A stretch of DNA of 64,000 bases, from NCBI GenBank assembly GCA_963855995.1, contig OY979717.1:44459544-44523543 (forward strand), given 5' to 3'. Origin of the DNA: Muricea muricata. Its lineage: Eukaryota; Cnidaria; Anthozoa; Malacalcyonacea; Plexauridae. The notes under the pieces are model-generated. The model ran no database searches and had not been told where the DNA came from. It was given only the letters and a program-made list of their open reading frames with translations. Shown piece after piece: positions 21,384 through 32,603 of the stretch (position 1 is its first letter; each line of letters starts with the position of its first letter). Position numbers and translations under genes: made by a program.

Positions 21384-23435
21384 AAATGGGTCCGTTTTTA
21401 CCGTGACGAATCATTGCGTATAGCCATCTATACCAATAATGGAATTGAGAGACAGAACAATAGGCTGAAGCAATCCTATCTGGACGGTCGAAGAAACTAT
21501 TCCATCACTGATCTTGTAGAAATAATCATAAATCAGTTTTTACCCGACAGCTACAAGAAGTAAGTAGTTTAATACTTTTACTGACTAAAGTTAGCAGTTA
21601 TGAGATACTCAGTTTATCAATAAGGCGTCTAAACTGAAAGTTGCGGTAGGGAAAAAGATGTAAATTTCAGTAAAATTGATACTAATAGATATAAAGAACA
21701 AAACATCAAGTGCACAGGTTCGTACAGGTGCTACGACAAGCGTGTGCCCAAGTACCTCCAGAATAGTCCCAAAGGGGTCGTCGAGCACATCATGAAACGA
21801 ATTGAAACGGAAATTGAGAATGTTAATATTTCCCAATTGACCCCAAAATTATTTAATGTGAGGAGTCGTGGTCAATTCTACCAAGTATGGCTCGGTTCTG
21901 ACACCCAATTACCATCCTGCCAGTGCATCAATTACAGAACCAAGAAATTGCCTTGCAAACATATATGTGCTGTTGCCCAACAACTAGACGTAGGATGGGA
22001 ATCTCTTGGCTCACGGTTTGACACTCACCCTTTGTTCACTTTGGACAAGGAAGTCACCCAATCATCACGTACAGAAGATTCCAAGCCATCCAGTGAGGTT
22101 GATGATAGCACATCTTTCTCGTCAACGTCAAAGAATACGGTCAACATCACGTCAGTAGAAGAGCGTTATTTAGAGAAGAGTGAGCCTGTTACGGTAGGTC
22201 TTCCTTGTAGAAAAAAGTCCAACATCCGAAGGCAGTGTATCCAGGAAGTGAAGTCCCTTCATGATGAGCTCTATATTATAACCGACAAAGATGCTTTGAA
22301 TGAAACCCTCAAAAAGATCAGAGACGTCCTTAGCTATGCAAGGAAACATCGGCCGAAAGAGAATGGAATTGCACTTAAAGATAAATCCCTGTCACCGAAG
22401 AAAGTTGCAGTGAAAAGATTGGCCAGTACATGCAAGTTGGCTTGAAGAAAGAAGAAGAATTACTTTCAAAAGAGAGTGGGGTCGGTAGCAGATGGTTGGA
22501 AAGCAAAAGTTAACGTAGAAGATGAAGAAAATAGAAAACGCAGGGGATCTAAGCTGCAAGATTCCAACCTTGCTGATAGGAAGAAACGAAAGGAGTTGGA
22601 GGAAGTGGATGAGGATGGCCATAGAGCAAGCGATATATGGATAATGATTAATGGAGTGAAATTAACATATGCATTGAGGGCCATCTTGATTACTAGGTTT
22701 GGATGGTTGACGGATGACCATATTGATGCTGCCCAACACCTCATAAAAGAGCTTAACACTGGGGTTGGTGGTTTAAATTGTATTGCAGCAACGACACATT
22801 GCAGTAGATTTGCACTCCCCCATGATCCTCACCAAGCCATTCAGTGCCATAATATTGGTTTACATTGGGTAACATCGACTTCGATTTCAGGAAAGGTAAT
22901 TGTCTGCGAAAGCTTATATCGGACGGTAAATGAATCTCTTAAGCGGCAGTTGGTGTGCATCTATAAAGGGTTGTGTAATGATGACGGCTCCCTAGATATC
23001 ACAGTAGTCCTGCAACAACGACAAAGAGGAACCTCAGACTGTGGTCTTTTTTGCATTGCCAATGCTGTGGCACTTGCAAACGGTATTGATCCATCCACGG
23101 TTTCTTGGTATCAAGATGGAATGCGTGACCATCTGCGTGAATGTTTTGAGCAACAAAAAATTGAAATGTTTCCCCACGAAGTAAAGAAAACATCCAGCAC
23201 GAGGTCTCACTATGTTGTCAGCATTTATTGCATCTGCCTAAGGCATATTCCTGGCGCGCAAATGGTTCACTGCAGTGTCTGCAACAACTGGTTTCATCAT
23301 GGCCAGTCTCCGAACTGTATGAAACTGTCTGCGAAGCAGGTTGCAGCGGTTGCAACTGAATCACCATTCATATGCGTTTATTGTGAAAGAGAAGGCATTG
23401 AAAAGGCTCGCAAGTATCCTGTTATAGTTTTATAG
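21384..23435 (+). pseudogene. MULE transposase C-terminus fused to SWIM, Ulp1 protease and PHD domains
   Basis: Exon 21384-21559 (acceptor TTTTTTACAG, donor GTAAGT) encodes the end of the MULE DDE domain (YTNNGIERQNNRLKQS; the putative catalytic Glu codon is 21447-21449). It joins in phase to the last exon, 21728-23435. That exon has a SWIM zinc finger (CQCINYRTKKLPCKHICAV, about 21918-21974), a linker, a TGA at 22443-22445, and then in the same frame an Ulp1/C48-type cysteine protease: His at 22863 (GLHWVTS), acidic partner VCES, Gln in LQQRQRG, and Cys at 23040 (TSDCGLFC). A C-terminal PHD-like finger follows (CICL, CSVCNNWFHH, CVYC). The single TGA is the only break after 21384. The first two catalytic Asp residues are not in the window. 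Confidence 0.82.
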
Positions 23436-23499
23436 TTCATCCGTTTATACATGGGGCTTTTTTCTGTGTTGGTGTTATGTGCTCAGGTGAATATATGAT

Positions 23500-23605
23500 G
23501 TTTGTGCTGAGCGTTGGGCTAGTATTCCAAAGGTTGTAGGTTCGATTCCCACCGTGGCCAGGCATATTTTTCAACCTTGCCCGGTGTGGACATACACTCA
23601 GAGTA
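23500..23605 (+). repeat. tRNA-derived SINE-like sequence
   Basis: A good RNA polymerase III B box, GTTCGATTC (23540-23548), sits in a T-arm-like context (TAGGTTCGATTCCCACC). The upstream A-box region (near 23505) is degenerate and no clean cloverleaf forms, so this is a SINE or tRNA relic, not a tRNA gene. The Tc1-like element begins just downstream. Confidence 0.5.
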
Positions 23606-23628
23606 ATACCACAAACATCATTCCTTTA

Positions 23629-25282
23629 CACCCTGTTAATAGTTATCATGCAAATGAGAAAATTATCGATATCTCCAATAGCATTGACGCCATAAAAATA
23701 AGAATAAAACAATATGAGCTTTACATAATGGTTTAAGTTTATACGAAGTGCAATGGGGCAAGCACAGTTAACTCCAAAGTAATTGATTTTTTTGCATAAA
23801 ACTCCCCTAATTAATGTAAATAATTATTAAGCAACCCTTATAAAAACCAGCGAAAATCTCACTCAGTCTGTTAAAAGTTACCAATATGGGACGTAAAAAC
23901 AGATCTAAAACCTGAGGAGAAGCAAAGAATAGTAGAATTTTTTAAGCCACGGCAAAACCAGTTTGGATATTTCAAAGTTAATTCATCGAGACCATCGCAC
24001 AGTCAAAAGATTTATGGAAAATAGTAATAAAGTGAAGAGGAGGGCAGATAAAGGAAAGTTCCGAAAGATTTCTCGTAGGGAAATCAGCTCAGTAAAGAAA
24101 ACGTTATCGAAAATTCCTCATTCAACAAGTGCCAAGATATTTCATGAAGCTGGAGTCCCATCAAGATCCAGAGCTAGACGGTGCAAGATCCTAAGAAGCA
24201 TTGGAAAAGTTACAAAGCCAACTATTAATCCACCATTGAAACAAAGACATAAGCTGGCACGCTTGGACTGGGCTGTCAGGCATGAAAACCAATTTCGAAA
24301 ATGTTTTGTTCACTGACGAGTCTCGGGCAACTCTGGATGGTCCAGATATTTGGATGAGTGCCTGGCTACTCAATGGTACAACGCCACAGAGCAAGATCAG
24401 GCAGCAACAAGGCGGTGGAGGTGTAATGATTTGGGCGGGAATCATTAATAATCAAATTGTGGACCATTTTCGTGTGCCCAATGGGGTTAAGATGTGTGCT
24501 AAATCGTATGTCGACTTCCTAAAAAAAATTTCCTTCGTTGGTATAAGAAACAGCCACTAGCATTAAAGAGGAAGATGATCTTCATGCATGACAATGCCCC
24601 TTCCCACGCAGCTCATTACACTCGAGAAGCGTTAACCTAATTTGGATTTAAGGAAGCACGTTTCATGCTGTGGTCAGCATGTTCACCCGATCTCAACCCC
24701 ATCGAGAACTTCTGGTCAATACTAAAGCGCAAAATATACGAAGATGGCAATACTCATCTAAGAATTGTGTTTGGGAAGAAATTCAAAGCTGCGCAGCTGC
24801 TGTAGACAAAGACACCATCAAAACGTTAACAGATTCAATGAACAATAGACTTATTAAAGTGATGGGTGCAAAAGGGGGTTACATTCATTACTAACCATTA
24901 GAACCCGTACGTTTATGCAAGAGAAAGATTTGATTTTAATTGACTGTTATTGAAATATATGTTGTCTGGATTTTTAGTTCATCTGAGGTAAACTGTCTAC
25001 ATTGTATATGTTATCAGTGCCTAGTGTACGGTTTTAAAAAGTTTAGATTAAATAATGAGCGGCTTTTCATATTTATTGCATAATAAATATTTTCGTAAAT
25101 TTTGAGTGTAAAGGGAAAAATACTCAATAAGATTAAAATTATACTGTCAATTAACTCCAAAATTGCCGAAAATTCAAATAATTCGATAAATTTAATGTTG
25201 TTGTAGTCTCATTGTCATAAGTTTCAATGCTTTTTGAGATATCACAGATATTGGCATTTGCATAATAATTATTAACAGGGTG
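23629..25282 (+). mobile_element. Tc1/mariner-type transposon, 1654 bp
   Basis: Ends CACCCTGTTAATAGTTATCA (23629 on) and, inverted, CACCCTGTTAATAATTATTA (from 25282) are flanked by TA on both sides (23627-23628, 25283-25284). Similarity continues inward for about 60 bp with gaps (shared GATATCTC and AGCATTGA). The transposase lies between them. The element is nested in the MULE. Confidence 0.93.
23886..24893 (+). pseudogene. Tc1-like DDE transposase, frameshifted
   Basis: A helix-turn-helix N-terminus (MDISKLIHRDHRTVKRFMEN) precedes the DDE domain. The first catalytic Asp is in NVLFTDESRATLDGPD (frame starting 24282). The second is in IFMHDNAPSH near 24590, in another frame. The Glu is in SPDLNPIENFWSILKRK near 24690-24740. 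At least three frame changes and several stops, including one near the start at about 23911, make it non-functional. The order and spacing fit the DD34E group. Confidence 0.9.
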
Positions 25283-25284
25283 TA

Positions 25285-26271
25285 TACACTTATACAATAT
25301 AGACAGAAATTGTCGAGTATAAATTTATATATCACAGTACATTTATTAGACCTATGTACAGTATATAACCAGGAATCCAGGAACAGCTGCGAAAGGTAAT
25401 TAGAATGTGCGAAAGAGTTGTAAGGAATTCATTGACATGATGAATTATTGCATCACAGTCAAATCATTGCATAGAAAAACATCAGCGCTAGAAAAGTACC
25501 ATGTTTAGGTGGTACTTATAAATTCGAGTACAGAGAGTTCACCAAAAAGTTCTGTTATTAACATCCATTACATTAATTGTCTTATACTAACAGGTCATGG
25601 GTACTTTAGTTAAGCTTGCAGAAGCAACATGTTCTAGCTTAACCTGCACCACCTGTTTATACCCGATTTCACAATCAGGGTTGGGCTCCAGCCTTGTGTG
25701 AGAAAACATTTTTTCTTTCATATCTCAGCCCGCAGAAAATAATAATTTATTGCTGTTTTATTAGCACTCAAGATGTATATATTAAATGAGTTTTACCAAA
25801 GCCACTTCATGGGACATATTTATGGTTGATATGCTTGGGGAAAAGATTGTGAATTATTAATGGTGTTATAATTTAATAGCATAAAAATGTTATAGAAGTA
25901 TTTAATTGTATTTGCATAAATGGGATTAAATGTGTATACAAATTACTGTAAACTTTGCTGTCGGGTAGGTGGTTATTAAACTACCTGCAGGGTCATACTC
26001 AGAATTTTTTTCAGGGGAAGGTTGCAAGGTGATTCCAATAAATGAACAAGCTTGTACCGACCACATGCTATTGATAGAAGTTTTTCAAATTTCTGAAGAG
26101 GGTCAACTACATGACACCTATTTATATTGTTTTCTAAAATGAAGAATACCGACTGCACAATGACATACACATAGTGAAATTCTATTAGATTTTAGTGGTT
26201 TTTGTTAATTATATAAAAATAGCCTTGGTTTGAAATGCAGAGTTTCTTATTTTTTCAGGTAGCTACATACC
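25285..26271. other. Non-coding interior of the MULE, right part
   Basis: AT-rich DNA between the Tc1-like element and the small MITE. No exon, repeat or conserved domain was recognised. Confidence 0.4.
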
Positions 26272-26273
26272 TA

Positions 26274-26441
26274 CAATCCTGGTCAAAAGTGTTGGGACAC
26301 TTGAACATTTACAGGCGTTAACTTAATATCTAGCGCCCCCAAGTGATAACGAAATTTTGCATGAAATCAAGTCTTTTTCAAGTAAATGATAAAAAAATTA
26401 TGAAAAAGTTGTGATGTCCCAAGGACTTTTAGCAAGGATTG
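26274..26441. mobile_element. 168-bp Tc1/mariner-type MITE
   Basis: The ends CAATCCTGGTCAAAAGTGTT and, inverted, CAATCCTTGCTAAAAGTCCT match imperfectly over about 25 bp and are flanked by TA (26272-26273, 26442-26443). It has no coding capacity. Size and TA target fit a Stowaway-like MITE. Confidence 0.85.
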
Positions 26442-26747
26442 TACCAACGACAGCAAAGTTTATATTTTGGCACTACCTGCACTGGCACAACAGTTTATAC
26501 TAGCACTAAATTACTACACTGTATTAAATGCGTTTATAGTTTAAAATTACTTTCTGGAAACAAACATTAATTGAAGGTTTTCTTACCCATTACTTACACA
26601 CTGAAGTTGCTTACATGGCTTCACAATGAATTCACAATATAATATTAATAAATTCAAAAATATGCAGTCAAAAAATATCACAGACTCCAACACATGTTAT
26701 TAATTATAAAAAATAATGAAGTTATATAAAGTATGTCACTTAAAATA

Positions 26748-26814
26748 TACCGCTGACCGGAATATACAGTGGTCGCAGTTATGTGCGTATCTTGTCTATG
26801 ATCTAGTGCCGACC
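26748..26814 (-). repeat. Right terminal inverted repeat of the MULE (67 bp)
   Basis: Exact reverse complement of 16795-16861. The 9-bp direct repeat CTACGGGTC follows at 26815-26823. Confidence 0.95.
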
Positions 26815-26823
26815 CTACGGGTC

Positions 26824-27469
26824 CTCGATCCAAACAAAATGGCTGTATATGTATACGCTTTCAAACGCCGCTCAACCTGACATACGCATACTTTAATTTG
26901 TCTATTCGTCTAGTTTATACAAATATACACCATCACATGTATCTACACTATATCAAACTTATTTCTATCGCGATCGAGTTATACGGGAGAATATCTTGCC
27001 CTAACAGTATTAATTATGTACTGAAAAAGACCTCAGTGTCGAAATCTGGATGTGAATAGGATGAATACGATATGCTACATGATGACAGCTGTAAACATCG
27101 ACAACAGCGTGCTCGAGACCCAAGTTAGATTCTGAGTAACAAAATTCACGCTGACGGATTTATATATGAAATATATTGACGCTAGTTACGCCGCTAGCTA
27201 GCATAGTTAGCCCGTTATTGGTTCAATATATATTTTAATATGCTTATTGTAAAGACAATAACTCAGTCACCTTTTAATATATGTAAACATGCCGCATCAC
27301 ATGCAGAGCGCGGCTGAGCGCTTTAGCTCGAGTAAACGCTTAGCAAGCGTCTTGTCTTGAAATTTAAATTCAAATTTGCTGACAACAGGGATCATTTTGA
27401 ATAGCTATGTAAACTCTTTCATATCTTTGTTCAGTACTCATGGTGCATAGTACACTCATTTCACTGCGA
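26824..27469. other. Intergenic between MULE and sulfotransferase
   Basis: Begins with one degenerate GATCCAAACAAAATGGC unit of the cluster split by the MULE. No gene is seen. It lies at the 3' side of the minus-strand sulfotransferase. Confidence 0.45.
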
Positions 27470-28456
27470 TTAACGATGTTTTTCCTTCTTTAGAGCATGC
27501 CTCAGCTCGTCGTAATCTTTAAAGCCGAGCGGCGTTGTGACAGCTTCATTCCACATTTTTTGAACAGCTTGTTTAGTAGAATCATCCATCATTTCCTGGC
27601 CTTTCGTTGCAGAACCTGTAACGACACGTTGTGCAGGGGTTGTTAGTGTTAACCCCATCGCTTTGTATCGATATTCAGCCAAGCGATGAGACGCGAACTT
27701 GTCTTGATTTTGCTTCATAAAATCAAATGCGCTCATTTTCACTGCGTTTGTTATACTTGCTTCATCATCAATACCCATGAAGGATGCCACGGCCCGCACT
27801 GCACTTTCCAAATCTTCCAACATATCTTCGTAGAGGAGAATCAATACATTCGCATTGTTTCGTTTTGGCCACCAGCTCAACAAATGATCGAAGTAATTTA
27901 TACGCGTCTTTTCGCTCGGGAATAAACACATACTTTTCACGAATTCATCAAGCGTTATTTCTCCAGGTTCAAAATATCTTCCTTGGAAGAAATTGAAGAA
28001 ACTGTAGAATGCTGCACAAGGCTCTCGATAAACGAGAATGAATTTCGCTCCTTCAGCAGAACCATGCCAATAATGTGTTTTGAAACATCTAGGCGGATAT
28101 TTCTGTTCAGCGTCGAGGTCGTGTTCAACATCGTAAGCTAAATCAATCCATGGCATGACATCGTCGATATCTCTGAAGCTTATATCACCTCCGCTTCGTA
28201 GTTGATGCATAATCTGTTGCGTCCATGTCGTGCCACATTTCGGTGGGGCTACAACAACAACATCATTTGGTCGAGGGATAAATCTTGCAGCTTTCTCCCT
28301 TCCTTCCTTCGTTATCAGACCCGATAGTCTCTGTCTTATCAGGTCTATGGCTGGATTTAGCTTCTTTTGATTAGACATTGTGCTGTGCTGAAAATGCCAC
28401 GTATTACAATAAAATGTCCGCGATGCTAAAACGGACTTGACTTTCAACATTAACAT
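27470..28456 (-). CDS. Cytosolic sulfotransferase (Sulfotransfer_1 family), intronless, intact
   Basis: The product would move a sulfuryl group from PAPS to a small hydroxyl- or amine-bearing substrate; the substrate cannot be predicted. Numbered from the internal Met at 28378, the PAPS 5'-phosphosulfate loop is PKCGTTW (46-52), the catalytic His is H102 in FKTHYW, and the 3'-phosphate site is VYREPCAAFYSF (116-127). The canonical C-terminal RKGxxG is replaced by a weaker TGSATKGQ. From 28378 the protein is 302 residues, usual for cytosolic SULTs; the upstream ATG at 28456 adds 26 residues without an obvious signal peptide, so I prefer 28378. No introns interrupt it, which suggests a retrocopy or a lineage of intronless genes. 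A truncated paralogue lies at 15401-15715. Confidence 0.88.
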   Translation of the reverse strand: MLMLKVKSVLASRTFYCNTWHFQHSTMSNQKKLNPAIDLIRQRLSGLITKEGREKAARFIPRPNDVVVVAPPKCGTTWTQQIMHQLRSGGDISFRDIDDVMPWIDLAYDVEHDLDAEQKYPPRCFKTHYWHGSAEGAKFILVYREPCAAFYSFFNFFQGRYFEPGEITLDEFVKSMCLFPSEKTRINYFDHLLSWWPKRNNANVLILLYEDMLEDLESAVRAVASFMGIDDEASITNAVKMSAFDFMKQNQDKFASHRLAEYRYKAMGLTLTTPAQRVVTGSATKGQEMMDDSTKQAVQKMWNEAVTTPLGFKDYDELRHALKKEKHR

Positions 28457-28459
28457 GAT

Positions 28460-28957
28460 ATTTGAAGCTTAACGTTGCGCAATGTTTACAATTGCAGTTT
28501 AATCACAGATCACCCACTGACAACCTTTAATTTATCGGATCGGATAGACCAACTTTATGCGAATTTGTTTTTCTGGTACAGGTTGTATCAAAAAGGGTGG
28601 ACTTTTAAAATTCTAACTATAGCCAGATCATTGGCTGCAGCTGGGACTCCTTAGAATTATTGCTGAGAACACCACCAGGTCCTACAGAATTCAGACCTGT
28701 TGCATTAGTACAACGGGTTGCGGCTAATTTACATTTACAGTCTACATTGTTTTTTAAATTTCAACATTCGAATTTATTCCCGAGGTGTGTAATGAATTTG
28801 CCTCAAAACTGCGTCATTATGTTGCATTACTGCTCGAAATTCTTTGAAGCCAGTCACATTAAGACTGCAGAAGGCTTATTCTCCGGCCTATTTTTACTAA
28901 ATACCATATTGCTGTGAGTGCGCATTATTTGGGGTATCAAATTCCATCAAACACAAT
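28460..28957. repeat. Old repeat flanking the ISL2EU element, left copy
   Basis: The sequence from about 28870 to 28950 (ending GGGGTATCAAATTCCATCAAA) resembles the reverse complement of about 32700-32770 (GGGGTACCAAATCCCGTCAAA). A short open frame at 28660-28917 shares an LFLLNTILL-type end with the minus-strand frame at 32604-32810. The same repeat family therefore lies on both sides of the element in opposite orientation. Confidence 0.55.
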
Positions 28958-29794
28958 GGGCCAATTGCGGAATTGCAAAGCATCATGGTAGTTTAGTTAC
29001 CGAAAAGAATTTTGCTAAACATGGCGACCGAATTTTTTCAAGCACGGGGAGCTTCATTAATTCAAATTTATGGAAAATACAAATCATTGTTCAACTCAAT
29101 TTAAATTTTCAAGAAATCTGTACGTCTTGTTCTATATTTGTGCGAAGTTTTTGGTTTATACAAGCTACTGATTCTGAAATATTCAACATGCCGTACGGGA
29201 TTCTCGAAATGAGGAATGACCAATTTTCGAAGGAGTCAGGCACAAATTTTGCTGTTTTTCATAGCATAAAGGTGAGTACCTGGTTAAATTACTTCTAGGA
29301 TAATAGGAACTTTATGGCTCATCATTTGCATAAAGAAACACGGCGATCGCGTGGTTTTTAGCGGCTTGAGAAGCGAAGTTGCTTGTATACTTGTTCGGTC
29401 TAAAACAACACATCCTTGATCAAACGTTCTTTTCACAAACCAAAACATTGAGGCCGTTTTGCCGCGAAATGTTTATATCTCAACACAAGCTTTGTTGTTC
29501 AAAATATTTTCACTGTAGTCAAAAGCACTTTTAAGGACTATTTCCTGTTCTTGGCAGGTTAAAATTTCCACAAAAATGTAAACAGATACTGTTCCTTCGG
29601 CAAATATTTTTTCCAACGTTTTGGAAATGCATTTTTTGTAAACAAATGGACAATACAAGACAAGAAGACCATAGTTTGAAGACAATTTGGTGGACAAAAA
29701 ACCTCAATGTCATCCCCCTTTTACGCATGAGTTGCTGAAAGAACATTTAATAACCAACACCTCAATTAAAATAAACAATGGGCAACCAAATAAT

Positions 29795-30312
29795 TTCATT
29801 TCAAACTTCTCAACCAACTTCATTTCGAAGCCAGTCAGCTACATACTCAGCATACAAAAATCATAACACTGCTAAGGAACTATTGGGCATTTCCCCAGCA
29901 GGTTATCCTACATTTGTGTCAGAGCTTTATGCGGGGTGTTCTAGTGATAAACAGATTACCAAAGATTGTGGTATTCTAAATTTACTTGAGTCTGGAGATC
30001 AAGTTATGGCAGACAGGGGGTTTGATATAGAAAATGAGATGCCTCCTGGTGTTGGGCTAAATATACCACCATTCTTGGATGGTGCACCACAATTATCGCT
30101 TCAGGATGAAGTTAAAACAAGGAAGATAGCATCACTCAGGGTACATGTAAAAAAAGCGATACAATGAATAAAAAGTTATAAAATACTAAGTAATGTTTTC
30201 CCATTAAAAATGTCATCAGACCTCAATAAAATTTGGGTAGTTTGTTCCTACCTCACATTGTTTTATCCCCCCTTAATCAATGCAAATAGTGAAATAGAAA
30301 GTAACACTTAAT
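29795..30312 (+). pseudogene. ISL2EU DDE transposase, C-terminal half, with one TGA
   Basis: The open frame enters from the left arm (ATG 29778) and reads into a DDE_Tnp_4-type domain: VMADRGFDIENEMPPGVG (second catalytic Asp region), IPPFLDGAPQLSLQDEVKTR and IASLRVHVKKAIQ (the Glu region is expected here; the position equivalent to ERAI is KKAI). A TGA at 30165-30167 interrupts; the same frame continues with IKSYKILSNVFPLKMSSDLN to a TAA at 30312. The N-terminal half, including the first catalytic Asp, is absent because the inverted arm replaces it. Not functional. Confidence 0.82.
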
Positions 30313-30323
30313 TTTTTGTATTT

Positions 30324-31202
30324 TTACTGTTTTGTTAATTCTGGATACATGTATGTAAAATAGAATGAAGCTAATTCTGGTAGCATTGTTTTATACCACA
30401 ATTCAGTGTTAAAGTAAATTCTTTCACTAAATGTTTCTTGCTTAGTATATACAATAAAGTCTGCCCACTTCACTTTGCATGCTGCCATCAGGCCTTGTAC
30501 CTGGAAGTAGCAGTTATGATTATGCTTTAAAGTGGGTTTGCTCTGTTTGTTGCTCGGTGCAGCTAGGAAAAAAGATGGATCCTGACATGCTTCAGAAATT
30601 GTCATGTCTTTCTTAGATGATGGGCACTTAACTTCACCTAACCCCAATGGCATTTCTTCATCAGGGTCATGTAGCAGGCAGTCTGGACTGGCTCCAAGCC
30701 AAGGAGTTTCAGTGTTTATAAATAATCCACACTGTGTACAAGCAGCCACAGATTTTTCATCAGATTTTAACTGCTCCAAATATTTTGCTATAGCGACTTG
30801 CTCATTAGTTTTACCCCACAAACATGATTCTGGTGTCTTAGACTGACTTGTTGCTGGGGAAAGCATTTTTTGTAAGTGGGATTTTAGAAATATATTTTTC
30901 TTTCATTTAATAACTGAACCAAAATTGGAGGCGGTTAAACGGGACCTCCTTTCTTCAACCCAAAGTGTACAATCTGATTGGCCTCTTGTATTACGTTCTA
31001 ACTCGACCATCTGTTCTCTTGTAGTATATAGATAGTTTTGAACAAATGGTGCATAATCTTGAGATGGTAGGTGCTTGCATACTTCAGAGAAGTCTGGAAC
31101 ACTGATTTTATTTTGTACTGATTCTCTAATATTGTTATTGTAAAGTTGAGAGACATGCAAATTTGCATCAATAAAAACTCTCTTTGAAGGTAGACCTTCC
31201 AA
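30324..31202 (-). pseudogene. YqaJ-like nuclease domain protein of the ISL2EU element, one in-frame stop
   Basis: Two open segments, 31202-30903 and 30866-30324, share one frame and are separated by a TGA at 30905-30903. The first ends in RRSRLTASNFGSVIK, the usual start of the YqaJ fold. The second carries WGKTNEQVAIAKYLEQL, then the nuclease signature GASPDCLL ... GLGEVKCPSS (the D...ExK metal site), and a HNHNCYFQVQGLMAA helix. YqaJ nucleases are lambda-exonuclease-like and known from phages and from ISL2EU elements, where the protein is thought to help transposition. Intron-containing eukaryotic context and the paired transposase exclude bacterial contamination. Confidence 0.85.
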
Positions 31203-31417
31203 ATACTCATTGTAATCCCATGGTTGATGCTGATTAGATTTTAAAAGGCCTTGACATGAGTTTGTTGATTTAAACCATCTTCTAATTTCTTCAAATCGAA
31301 TTCAGTAACTTTTTTACCAAATGCAGGTGACGGTTTTTTGTATTGTGGTTGATATACTTTTTGCAAGTTGCTTTCGTAAATTTTACCTGCTCAAAAAGTA
31401 ATGCTGTTTCAAGTTTA

Positions 31418-31870
31418 TCATTTGGTGGTACATGCCATTGCTGAAGTAGCTGGGTATGTTAAGTCATTAGGTACTTCAGTCAGTTCAAGCTGTATGTAGT
31501 CTAAAAGTTGAAACAGCAATGCTGCTACATGCTTACAACAACCTCCTTGTCCAGCAGGGCATAAACAGCTTGCATGAGATACTTTGCCAGTATCTTGATG
31601 TAAGTGTACATAAACAACATACTGAGTCTTTTTCATGGATGTATGGACATTGCACTTTACTAAGAAAAACTTTTCTTTGCCTTTCATGATATTTGCCTTG
31701 ACTAAGACATGAATTACCATTTTGTTCTTAAATAACTGATAACCTTCCTTTTTGTGTTTGTGTGCATTATTTGGTTGCCCATTGTTTATTTTAATTGAGG
31801 TGTTGGTTATTAAATGTTCTTTCAGCAACTCATGCGTAAAAGGGGGATGACATTGAGGTTTTTTGTCCAC
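31418..31870 (-). pseudogene. SWIM zinc-finger N-terminal part of the YqaJ protein
   Basis: The frame starts inside the right inverted arm and encodes FTHELLKEHLI, then NAHKHKKEGYQLFKNKM, a beta-rich stretch, and the SWIM finger CLCPAGQGGCCKHVAALLFQ (near 31500-31560). After LTEVPNDLT a one-base shift moves the downstream part into another frame (QLLQQWHVPPNDKLETALLF, ending near 31390). The region 31202-31390 continues in broken frames to the YqaJ part. SWIM followed by YqaJ is a recurrent arrangement in cnidarian and other invertebrate genomes. Confidence 0.82.
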
Positions 31871-32603
31871 CCAATTGTCTTCAAACTATGGTCTTCTTGT
31901 CTTGTATTGTCCATTTGTTTACAAAAAATGCATTTCCAAAACGTTGGAAAAAATATTTGCCGAAGGAACAGTATCTGTTTACATTTTTGTGGAAATTTTA
32001 ACCTGCCAAGAACAGGAAATAGTCCTTAAAAGTGCTTTTGACAACAGTGAAAATATTTTGAACAACAAAGCTTGTGTTGAGATATAAACATTTCGCGGCA
32101 AAACGGCCTCAATGTTTTGGTTTGTGAAAAGAACGTTTGATCAAGGATGTGTTGTTTTAGACCGAACAAGTATACAAGCAACTTCGCTTCTCAAGCCGCT
32201 AAAAACCACGCGATCGCCGTGTTTCTTTATGCAAATGATGAGCCATAAAGTTCCTATTATCCTAGAAGTAATTTAACCAGGTACTCACCTTTATGCTATG
32301 AAAAACAGCAAAATTTGTGCCTGACTCCTTCGAAAATTGGTCATTCCTCATTTCGAGAATCCCGTACGGCATGTTGAATATTTCAGAATCAGTAGCTTGT
32401 ATAAACCAAAAACTTCGCAAAAATATAGAACAAGACGTACAGATTTCTTGAAAATTTAAATTGAGTTGAACAATGATTTGTATTTTCCATAAATTTGAAT
32501 TAATGAAGCTCCCCGTGCTTGAAAAAATTCGGTCGCCATGTTTAGCAAAATTCTTTTCGGTAACTAAACTACCATGATGCTTTGCAATTCCGCAATTGGC
32601 CCA

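Larger units (their letters stand above)
28958..32602. mobile_element. ISL2EU-type element with 840-bp inverted arms
   Basis: The arms 28955-29794 and 31766-32605 are reverse complements of equal length with only a few mismatches (three noticed) and no net indel. Apparent termini start GGGCCAATTGCGGAATTGCA, with AT outside each end (28956-28957, 32603-32604), a 2-bp target duplication as known for ISL2EU. The 1971-bp centre holds the C-terminal half of an ISL2EU DDE transposase (plus strand) converging on a SWIM/YqaJ protein (minus strand). ISL2EU elements are known to encode both. The left arm cuts into the transposase frame, so the left end looks like an inverted copy of the right end that replaced the original 5' half. 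Confidence 0.8.

Noticed and set aside
22443..22445. Selenocysteine TGA in the SWIM-Ulp1 protein
   Set aside because: No catalytic context at the codon and no SECIS-like structure that I can see; a point mutation is simpler.
23500..23605. Functional tRNA gene
   Set aside because: Only the B box is good; A box and stems are degenerate, so it is listed as SINE-like.
29531..29746. 71-residue protein encoded twice (29531-29746 minus and 31814-32029 plus)
   Set aside because: The duplication is due to the 840-bp inverted arms; on the other strand the same DNA is the upstream part of the SWIM/YqaJ gene, so the frame is a shadow.
30324..31202. Bacterial or phage contamination suggested by a YqaJ nuclease
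   Set aside because: YqaJ is a known passenger of ISL2EU elements, the DDE transposase is adjacent, and the surrounding DNA is continuous eukaryotic repeat sequence.
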